Assembly (NCBI GenBank): GCA_009779515.1
Contig: WREE01000057.1
Coordinates: 1-11,286 of the forward strand
Source: Symbiobacteriaceae bacterium
GTDB lineage: Bacteria; Bacillota; JAAYKD01; WRDA01
DNA length: 11,286 bases
Direction: 5' to 3'
In this document: piece by piece, positions 7,601-11,286 of the stretch
Numbering within the stretch: the stretch's first letter is position 1
Layout: each line of letters begins with the position of its first letter
The notes under the pieces: model-generated
Seen by the model: only the letters and a program-made list of their open reading frames with translations
Databases searched by the model: none
What the model was told of the DNA's origin: nothing
Program-made: the position numbers and the translations under genes

Positions 7601-10285
7601 ATTCGCTTCTGTGTGGAACCATCTTTGGCAGGGCAGCATTTTATTACCGCCTTTCTTTCCCTGTTAAGCGAAGGTAGCAGCATCACGCAGCCTTTGGGAC
7701 AAATATCTCTTGAGGTAACTGCTATGGAGCTTAGCGCTCCTTTTAGTAGTGGTGACAAAAGTATTATCGTTAGCGGCTATGCTTCAGCTTCATCGCAAAT
7801 CACCTTATACGACAACGGCGTAATTATTGGCCAGACTAAAGCTAACGGTAACGGACACTGGCAATTACAGGCAGAACTGTATAAGCCTCTTGATAATACC
7901 GTCCACCAGCTATACGCCGAGGCGGAAAGCGTTTATGGGGTAAAGGTAACTTCCCCCGAAAGAGATCTCTTCTATGCTGAGGCGTATGCCGACCTCTCCC
8001 GGGTGACTATGTATTATAATAATCAGTCGGTAGTCTTTAACTTTCAAGCCATGACCGAGGTCATCCCTTACTATACCTATAACCCCGCTATAACCGCTTT
8101 TACCTTTGTCGTAGCTTTTCGTAACCCCGAAGTTGTTACCGGTGATGTCTTTGTGGTTACCGAAGATGGCGATAAAAGAACCACCATGATACCTACAGAG
8201 TATGACAGTATAACTAAGCTGTGGGTTGGAACTGGCAATTTCCACACCCCGGAGCGTCCCGTGAAAGTGGGGGTAGAGTATCATAGCCGGGAGGCCTGGG
8301 TTGAAGAAACTCTGCTGGATGAAGAGTTATTCCAGAGGGAGTTTAGGGAACAATGGAGCAGCTTTGGGGATATATTGGAAGATATGGAGCTGGGAGATAT
8401 TATCTTGGAGGCTTTAAACCAGGTTTACGAAGATTACTATATTTCTGTAGACTATGAGATACTATATACCATAGACGATATGGAGTATGCTCGGGAAACC
8501 ACAACCGTACCAGGACTAGGAGTGTTTACCTGGAGTAACAGCCTCTTACCTCCAGGAACCAACCCGGCATCCCTGGAAGCAGAAGGTTACCAGTTGCTTA
8601 CGGTGGATGAAGGTGAGCTTTACCTAAAATCTGATGCCGCAGGAAGCTACATGGCAGATTTGGCGCGAGGTGAGCTGTTCACCCTTCTCTTCTCCCCTCA
8701 GGAGGAGATAGGGAGCGACCTAACCCGCAGCTCTGCCTCTCTGGCTGAGACAGCCATTAGTATAGCTCTCGATATAATTAAGAACCTTAATATTGTGGTG
8801 CAAGACGCCACCGATATTCTGTTGCAGGCTACCCTACCCCCGACTTTAATTCCCCATTATGAATACCTAAAATCCTCCGCCTTAGAGCTGATCAAAATGC
8901 TCGGGGAGGAAATAGCCAGTATCAATGCTTCTATGGATAGAATAAGTAAATACAACGAGCTGCGTCAGAGAATGGCCGACCACCGACCACGAGGTCTCTC
9001 CTGCGCTTTTTTCTCCACCTCGATCGCCGGAGGTCTGAGTGCCGAAGTTGCCTACCTGGCATCTTCGCTCAGCGGAATTACCAAAGCGGTAGCCGCCTAC
9101 AAAATAATGTTCCAGGCTCTTAAATATTCTTCCACCAACATTGCCACCATTCTGGGGAAGAAGTTCGTTAAGAGCTTTGTGGAAGGTAAGGTGTTAGAAT
9201 ATCTGGTGAAAGGCACCTATAACTATGTTAACAAACTGGTGGAAAACCATTTGCAAACCTGTCACTGTCAATGCATGAACGGGAGTCCCTGGTGTGCCTG
9301 CCGTTTGTGCTATTGTCAAAAACCTAGGCAGCCAGTGAATAGTATTCTAGACCCTTCGGGCTTTCTCTACGAGGCCGTACTCACGAACCGCGTCCAGGGC
9401 GCCATAGCAACCCTCTATTACGGGGAGAGCCAGCACCCCGAGACAGGTATCTTGTGGAACGCAGGAGAGTTCGACCAGGTTAACCCCCTGCTAACTGACG
9501 CCCATGGGGCTTATGCCTGGGATGTGCCCCAGGGATGGTGGCAGGTAAAGTTCGAAAAGGAAAACTACGTAACCGGCTACAGCGACTGGTTGCCGGTACC
9601 GCCACCCCAAACGGAGATTAATATTGGTCTGGTTTCGCTTACCCCTCCCACGGTAGCCTACAGCACAGGCTACCAAGGCCGAGTGGAAGTTACCTTCGAT
9701 AAGTACATGGAGATAGAGACCCTCACCCCTGAAAGTATTACCCTTCCTGGGTATAGCCAAAACTATAGTCTGCTTTTTGCCGATGCAGAAGCAGACCCTG
9801 GCATGCCCCAAAAGAGTTATGCCAGGGTAGTGCATATTATTCCTGAAGAGCTTTTTGCTCTTGATGAAGTAATAACTGTCAACATTAATAGCGAAGCGAA
9901 AAGCTATGCTGGTGTCTCTCTTGCCCCTGAATACCTGGAGGAAGTTAACATTTTAGCCGAACCCCAAAGAGTTATAGCTCCGACAACGGTAAATTTAAAC
10001 TATAAAGAAACCAGGGCTTTAGAAGTAAGCATATTTCCCGCTGAGGCTGGGCGAAAGCTCAAAGTAAATGCGACCTCCAGCTCCCCGTTGCTGGTTGCCA
10101 TAACAGATGAAGCTACGACCGACGAGTATGCCACCGCTATACTATATGTCACCGGCGAACTGTCCGGCAGCGCAGAACTAACCCTGAGTATAGAAGGTAC
10201 GCAAATTAGCCATACCATCCAGGTCCATGTGGTGTTACCCAACAGAATAGCACAAGCAGAAACTATATGTGTCAGCATTAGGTAG
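4664..10285 (+). CDS. large secreted BspA-type leucine-rich-repeat surface protein
   Basis: A 1,873-residue exported protein. I chose ATG 4664 because AAGGAGAT lies just upstream and it opens a classic signal peptide: charged MAKPLGSR, hydrophobic core 9-25, likely cleavage after VIA (residue 31). Earlier in-frame ATGs at 4535 and 4622 would put residues before the signal. Domains in order: pre-repeat module with VCGDNLTWSLDENG and ISGTGDM (35-77); 18 BspA/LRR_5 repeats (78-490) with a cap (491-514); beta module (515-603); carboxypeptidase-regulatory-like module (604-691); beta-rich region; DUF11-like module (about 905-1010); Ig-like module (about 1021-1105); beta and acidic region; helical insert (about 1358-1530); seven-cysteine cluster (1533-1551); DPSG-type beta module (1563-1659); SbsA-like Ig module (1660-1765); final Ig-like module (1770-1865). 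No LPxTG, SLH or dockerin follows, so surface attachment is unexplained. It is a probable adhesin or extracellular matrix protein; ligand unknown. Confidence 0.93.
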   Translation: MAKPLGSRLMNLVLALALLTSGLTLPTSVIASNGYPLTGVCGDNLTWSLDENGVFTISGTGDMHNYVSSNRPYPSREITAVIITPGVTSIGDYAFRECSILGEVTIPSTVTRIGYGVFYNCNKLIELNIPEEVTSIGNYAFASCTSLQKVNLPQNITTIAENLFQYCYSLEEIIIPQRVTAIGSFAFSGCRSLVEIDLPESITTIEYYAFAYCTNLKEITLPPKITYLNEAIFYECTALSRVTLPPDLLIIRYAAFYGCSALTAIELPATLHTIRDYAFYACSALEGINLPENLQIIAYSVFANCTALQGIDLPENLTILGNGAFRNCPSLTYVSIPPGIDHLEGSMFYNCYALAQVTLPPTMTIIYEEAFFGCSALTDIVFPESLNFIHPDAFTASGLKTLNLPSSLTNLYMGAFQHCQNLVEVAIPDNITRLENYMFSYCGNLATVILPDTLTSLGVQTFAHCQNLQTINIPATVTFIGANAFLNCPNVTLYVFPGSYGEEYALANGLAFVSTAYQTVTLKVEDPLGNPLSSGFTVNWYEGDNPGVIATGSSVNLGFNEGQTYQVEVLLGETLKNEYLPPGRLPLELGDSNTFTITLHKRAMVTLNGRVSDSNGVAVVGAVIRVAQSSNGQFSLTQSVFSGEDGSFSISVAQLDTGLTVAASGYFNQSLPRVVTADTPETINLGNIVLQSLEGNKITLALSGHMAAADGVSREKYSLNTFYGLEFTLDNLSQNSPVPLTNVQYPFLIFDPAGVFPGDELEISVSDTMGKVTAPPLTITLDANLESQGELLLLNNGCFTARVNKASLVIVFNAQGDFVTSFTGSEMVQSASLVQGSYTVAFLEQTGLLSKVLHISKLTGLGLVANRDYHLIEVEINNGQETSLGVVNIPLLPAEQLSYTKSLYFSGSKQTMVLGTSLLSCRLEYEIDSTKNTSGETVRFELPPGLEFVGSSVTINNVPTAFSYLDKVLTVFSHQKSGIIRFCVEPSLAGQHFITAFLSLLSEGSSITQPLGQISLEVTAMELSAPFSSGDKSIIVSGYASASSQITLYDNGVIIGQTKANGNGHWQLQAELYKPLDNTVHQLYAEAESVYGVKVTSPERDLFYAEAYADLSRVTMYYNNQSVVFNFQAMTEVIPYYTYNPAITAFTFVVAFRNPEVVTGDVFVVTEDGDKRTTMIPTEYDSITKLWVGTGNFHTPERPVKVGVEYHSREAWVEETLLDEELFQREFREQWSSFGDILEDMELGDIILEALNQVYEDYYISVDYEILYTIDDMEYARETTTVPGLGVFTWSNSLLPPGTNPASLEAEGYQLLTVDEGELYLKSDAAGSYMADLARGELFTLLFSPQEEIGSDLTRSSASLAETAISIALDIIKNLNIVVQDATDILLQATLPPTLIPHYEYLKSSALELIKMLGEEIASINASMDRISKYNELRQRMADHRPRGLSCAFFSTSIAGGLSAEVAYLASSLSGITKAVAAYKIMFQALKYSSTNIATILGKKFVKSFVEGKVLEYLVKGTYNYVNKLVENHLQTCHCQCMNGSPWCACRLCYCQKPRQPVNSILDPSGFLYEAVLTNRVQGAIATLYYGESQHPETGILWNAGEFDQVNPLLTDAHGAYAWDVPQGWWQVKFEKENYVTGYSDWLPVPPPQTEINIGLVSLTPPTVAYSTGYQGRVEVTFDKYMEIETLTPESITLPGYSQNYSLLFADAEADPGMPQKSYARVVHIIPEELFALDEVITVNINSEAKSYAGVSLAPEYLEEVNILAEPQRVIAPTTVNLNYKETRALEVSIFPAEAGRKLKVNATSSSPLLVAITDEATTDEYATAILYVTGELSGSAELTLSIEGTQISHTIQVHVVLPNRIAQAETICVSIR
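4895..6133 (+). repeat. 18 tandem BspA-type LRR-coding repeats
   Basis: Residues 78-490 divide into 18 units, seventeen of 23 residues and one (unit 14, ending FTASG) of 22. The unit pattern is L-x-x-I-x-L/I-P-x-x-(I/V)-T-x-I-x-x-x-A-F-x-x-C-x-x. The near-terminal Cys is kept in nearly every unit except unit 14. The units have diverged at nucleotide level, so they are old rather than freshly amplified. Confidence 0.92.
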
Positions 10286-10331
10286 TAAAGTTTAGACAAA
10301 TCGTCGAAAAGACTAAGCAATCGTTAAAGGT

Positions 10332-10526
10332 TCACGCCATAGTGTAGTAAACCGATTTCGTCTTACCATTTTTCTTGATAACACCAGCTCTCACCATTTC
10401 GAGTAAGATGGCACGGACACGACCTTCACTCAGGCCAAACAGCTCCGTAAGTTCAGCAACCGTAACTCTGCCGTGTTCTTCCAGATAGCTGACAATCGCG
10501 TTCTTTTTTACGATTGGTTTATCAAT
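10332..10526 (-). pseudogene. winged-helix DNA-binding domain remnant
   Basis: On the minus strand 64 sense codons run from 10526 to the stop TGA at 10334-10332. They read as a winged-helix domain: KKNAIVSYLEEHGRVTVAEL, then LFGLSEGRVRAILLEM and an ending like KNGKTKSVYYTMA. This resembles the C-terminal winged helix of AlbA_2/Schlafen-type or RecG-like regulators. There is no ATG, GTG or TTG in frame, and a TGA stop (10529-10527) lies directly upstream, so it is a severed C-terminal fragment rather than a complete gene. A frame change near 10510-10525 would fuse it to a short open stretch upstream, but I see nothing recognisable there. Confidence 0.65.
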
Positions 10527-10551
10527 TCAGACAATTTCTCCACCTTAGCTA

Positions 10552-10580
10552 TTGCCAAATATGCTCTACTGTGCTAAAAT
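10552..10580 (+). promoter_or_regulatory. promoter of antitoxin RNA 1
   Basis: TTGCCA (10552-10557) and TAAAAT (10575-10580) are separated by 17 nt. The sequence that follows, GCAAACAGA, is identical to that after the promoter at 10971-10999. No plausible protein start follows, which fits a small-RNA promoter. Confidence 0.75.
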
Positions 10581-10586
10581 GCAAAC

Positions 10587-10668
10587 AGAGAGCCGTCTGC
10601 ATAGGCAGAAGGTGTAGTTATAAAAGACTAACCACATACCTTTGCCGGGGGGTGGTTAGTCTTTTCTC
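10587..10668 (+). ncRNA. putative type I antitoxin RNA, module 1
   Basis: A predicted plus-strand RNA of about 80 nt from the promoter at 10552-10580 to the terminator at 10622-10665. It has a 5' hairpin (TCTGC 10596-10600, loop ATAG, GCAGA 10605-10609), a linker, and the terminator stem-loop. Its 3' half is antisense to the 3' end of the toxin 1 message on the other strand, while the 5' hairpin is not. Such convergent, tail-to-tail overlap is the design of par (Fst) and txpA/ratA antitoxins. The same plan is repeated at 11006-11090. The ends are estimated from the promoter and terminator. Confidence 0.65.
10622..10665. terminator. bidirectional terminator shared by toxin 1 and antitoxin 1
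   Basis: AAAAGACTAACCAC (10622-10635) pairs perfectly over 14 bp with GTGGTTAGTCTTTT (10652-10665), with a 16-nt loop containing TTGCCGGG. T-runs are present on both strands, so it can end transcription from both sides. The toxin 1 stop codon (10658-10656) lies within the stem. Confidence 0.85.
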
Positions 10669-10751
10669 TTGCTGTATGCGAACAAGCTCAGAGCAGCTAT
10701 GACAAGCATTGCTACTTGAAACACGGTCGATAGCAATTGAAAATCTGACAT
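10656..10751 (-). CDS. small hydrophobic type I toxin-like peptide, module 1
   Basis: A 31-residue peptide. After the start and an acidic residue (MSDFQ) it has a single hydrophobic stretch, residues 6-26 (LLSTVF, then VAMLVIAALSLFAY), and a charged tail SKRKD. This is the layout of Fst/TxpA/holin-like toxins, which insert into the membrane and halt growth or depolarise the cell. ATG 10751-10749 is preceded by an unusually complete AGGAGGTGAT (10766-10757). The TAA stop falls inside the bidirectional terminator, so the coding region, the 3' end and the antitoxin are tightly packed. A convergent RNA (10587-10668) overlaps its 3' end. It is too short for most gene callers. I base the call on architecture and hydropathy; sequence identity to a known toxin was not tested. 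Confidence 0.75.
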   Translation of the reverse strand: MSDFQLLSTVFQVAMLVIAALSLFAYSKRKD

Positions 10752-10756
10752 GCGGT

Positions 10757-10793
10757 ATCACCTCCTCCCTGTAAATGTGAGGTCTATGACCTC
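10757..10793 (-). promoter_or_regulatory. toxin 1 leader: Shine-Dalgarno and competing hairpin
   Basis: On the minus strand the leader holds GAGGTC-ATA-GACCTC (10793-10779), a perfect six-pair inverted repeat, followed 12 nt later by the Shine-Dalgarno AGGAGGTGAT (10766-10757). The second arm ACCTC can pair either with the first arm or with GAGGT in the Shine-Dalgarno. The two pairings exclude each other. If the second forms, ribosome binding would be blocked, as in the messages of Fst and other type I toxins. Confidence 0.5.
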
Positions 10794-10835
10794 CAGGGGA
10801 TAAGCGACACCTTCCACCCAGCATTCGACGCTCTG

Positions 10836-10851
10836 GAGGAGCAAGCTCCTC
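10836..10851. repeat. 7-bp inverted repeat
   Basis: GAGGAGC (10836-10842) and GCTCCTC (10845-10851) form a perfect inverted repeat around AA. It lies upstream of toxin 1 on its strand and could be an operator or an RNA hairpin. The two-base gap is too small for a stable RNA loop unless the inner pair opens. Confidence 0.4.
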
Positions 10852-10881
10852 ACCAATATCTTCTATAGTGACCGCAGTGTA

Positions 10882-10907
10882 CCCTTCTCCCGCTTGCGGA
10901 GGAGGGG
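10882..10907. repeat. REP-like imperfect palindrome between the two toxin-antitoxin modules
   Basis: CCCTTCTCCCGC (10882-10893) can pair with GCGGAGGAGGGG (10896-10907) over 12 positions with one mismatch and two G·U pairs, around TT. The CTTCTCCCGCTTGCGG core is the shape of dispersed REP-type palindromes. TTTCTTTT follows on the plus strand, so it might also end a plus-strand transcript. No reading frame around it is convincing. Confidence 0.5.
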
Positions 10908-10970
10908 TTTCTTTTACCGATACAAAGAGAAAGCTGGTCGCGTGGCACTATCTTGCTTTGGTAAATTGTC

Positions 10971-10999
10971 TTGCATTTTTCGCTAACAAGGAGTATAAT
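10971..10999 (+). promoter_or_regulatory. promoter of antitoxin RNA 2
   Basis: TTGCAT (10971-10976), 17 nt, then a perfect TATAAT (10994-10999), followed by GCAAACAGA as in module 1. This is the strongest promoter in the right end of the window. Confidence 0.85.
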
Positions 11000-11005
11000 G
11001 CAAAC

Positions 11006-11090
11006 AGAAGAGCAGTCCGCTTAGCGGATGGCTTAGTAATTGTGAAAAAGATCAGCAGCTACTTGCCAGGAGGCGGCTGGTCTTTTTTGC
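11006..11090 (+). ncRNA. putative type I antitoxin RNA, module 2
   Basis: A predicted plus-strand RNA of about 85 nt. It carries the same series as RNA 1: the GCAAACAGA start region, a 5' hairpin (TCCGC 11016-11020, loop TTA, GCGGA 11024-11028), a linker and a terminator stem-loop whose loop again contains TTGCC. The hairpin bases differ from RNA 1 but pairing is kept (TCTGC/GCAGA against TCCGC/GCGGA), a compensatory change that supports a selected RNA structure. The 3' half is antisense to the end of the toxin 2 gene. Confidence 0.68.
11045..11087. terminator. bidirectional terminator shared by toxin 2 and antitoxin 2
   Basis: AAAAAGATCAGC (11045-11056) pairs with GCTGGTCTTTTT (11076-11087) over 12 positions, one of them a G·U on the plus-strand RNA. 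The loop is 19 nt. Six T (11083-11088) follow on the plus strand and five on the minus strand. The toxin 2 stop codon (11061-11059) is in the loop. Confidence 0.85.
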
Positions 11091-11163
11091 TTAGACCGAT
11101 AATCTGAACTACAAGCTGAGCGATCCTGATGAGGATCGTTATCAGATCATAGTATCCAGAAAT
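11059..11163 (-). CDS. small hydrophobic type I toxin-like peptide, module 2, non-standard ATT start
   Basis: A 34-residue frame on the minus strand, reading xSGYYD, then the hydrophobic segment LITILIRIAQLVVQIIGL (residues 7-24), then SKKDQPPPGK. This is again a single membrane helix with a basic tail. The codon correctly spaced from the Shine-Dalgarno is ATT (11163-11161), not ATG, GTG or TTG. No in-frame standard start exists upstream. The ATG inside GTGATGCC is out of frame and reaches TGA after eight codons. The gene may be inactivated by an ATG to ATT change, or ATT may be used weakly, which would keep a toxic product low. A 6-bp inverted repeat (11121-11126 with 11133-11138) lies inside the coding region. 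The convergent RNA and shared terminator match module 1. Confidence 0.6.
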   Translation of the reverse strand: MSGYYDLITILIRIAQLVVQIIGLSKKDQPPPGK

Positions 11164-11166
11164 GGC

Positions 11167-11178
11167 ATCACCTCCTTT
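11167..11178 (-). promoter_or_regulatory. very strong Shine-Dalgarno of toxin 2
   Basis: AAAGGAGGTGAT (11178-11167) is an almost complete complement of the 16S rRNA 3' end. It leaves 7 nt between AGGAGG and ATT 11163. It matches the Shine-Dalgarno of toxin 1 (AGGAGGTGAT), and this decided the reading frame chosen for toxin 2. Confidence 0.75.
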
Positions 11179-11261
11179 GCGCCATAATTGGTGCATTGCA
11201 GGTTGAAGCCATCCGCCCACATTCTACTCTTCCGGGGATTTCTCCCAGCGTTAGGTTCTAC

Positions 11262-11284
11262 GGAGCGCGTAGTCGCTCCTTTTT
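11262..11284 (+). terminator. rho-independent terminator at right edge
   Basis: GGAGCG (11262-11267) and CGCTCC (11274-11279) flank a six-base loop and are followed by TTTTT (11280-11284). No plus-strand gene ends just before it in the window, so what it terminates is unclear. The stem core equals that of the hairpin at 4300-4338. Confidence 0.65.
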
Positions 11285-11286
11285 CA

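Noticed and set aside
7910..8284. Minus-strand open frame of 124 codons
   Set aside because: It is antisense to the surface-protein gene, with no ribosome binding site or domain signature.
10868..11107. Plus-strand open frame of 79 codons
   Set aside because: It runs through the REP-like palindrome, the antitoxin 2 promoter and its terminator, so it is not a real gene.
11140..11166. ATG within GTGATGCC as the start of toxin 2
   Set aside because: It overlaps the Shine-Dalgarno, is out of frame with the hydrophobic peptide and stops after eight codons.

Overview
The window most likely comes from an anaerobic, hydrogen-metabolising Bacillota (Clostridia; a Syntrophomonas/Desulfotomaculum-like lineage is my guess). 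Supporting signs are strong AGGAGG-type ribosome binding sites, a TTG start, an [FeFe]-hydrogenase-type sensor fused to a chemoreceptor hairpin, a very large secreted BspA-type leucine-rich-repeat protein, and small hydrophobic peptides with Fst/TxpA-like gene architecture. Base composition looks moderate, neither AT- nor GC-extreme. The species cannot be fixed from the sequence alone.

Layout. Positions 1-1583 (minus strand) hold a D-2-hydroxyacid dehydrogenase followed by speD (S-adenosylmethionine decarboxylase), which runs off the left edge. Positions 1584-1967 are a 384-nt divergent intergenic region with a candidate structured RNA, a good sigma-A-type promoter (1834-1862) and a leader hairpin. 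Positions 1968-4253 (plus strand) hold the hydrogenase-like redox sensor and a small pyridoxamine-phosphate-oxidase-like flavin protein. Positions 4254-4376 hold two hairpins, one an 18-bp stem. Positions 4377-4631 are a remnant of a YgjP-like metallopeptidase that has lost its catalytic centre by an in-frame internal deletion. Positions 4664-10285 encode a secreted protein of 1,873 residues: signal peptide, 18 BspA-type repeats, a run of beta-sandwich modules, a helical insert ending in a seven-cysteine cluster, and further Ig-like modules.

The right end (10286-11286) lacks large genes but is the most interesting part. After a winged-helix gene remnant (10332-10526) there are two paralogous copies of what looks like a type I toxin-antitoxin module. 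Each has a minus-strand gene for a membrane peptide of 31 or 34 residues behind a very strong Shine-Dalgarno. Each also has a convergent plus-strand small RNA with a consensus promoter, a 5' hairpin and a terminator shared with the toxin message. The two RNA promoters are followed by the same initiation sequence GCAAACAGA. The second toxin has ATT where a start codon is expected, so it may be silenced or very weakly translated.

Working together. The hydrogenase-like protein probably senses H2 or redox state and may signal through the chemotaxis machinery. The LRR protein is a probable surface or extracellular adhesin. The convergent RNA/toxin pairs resemble the Enterococcus par (fst) and Bacillus txpA/ratA systems in design and may act as addiction or stress modules. 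No metabolic link among the main genes is evident beyond the same-strand pairing of the dehydrogenase with speD.
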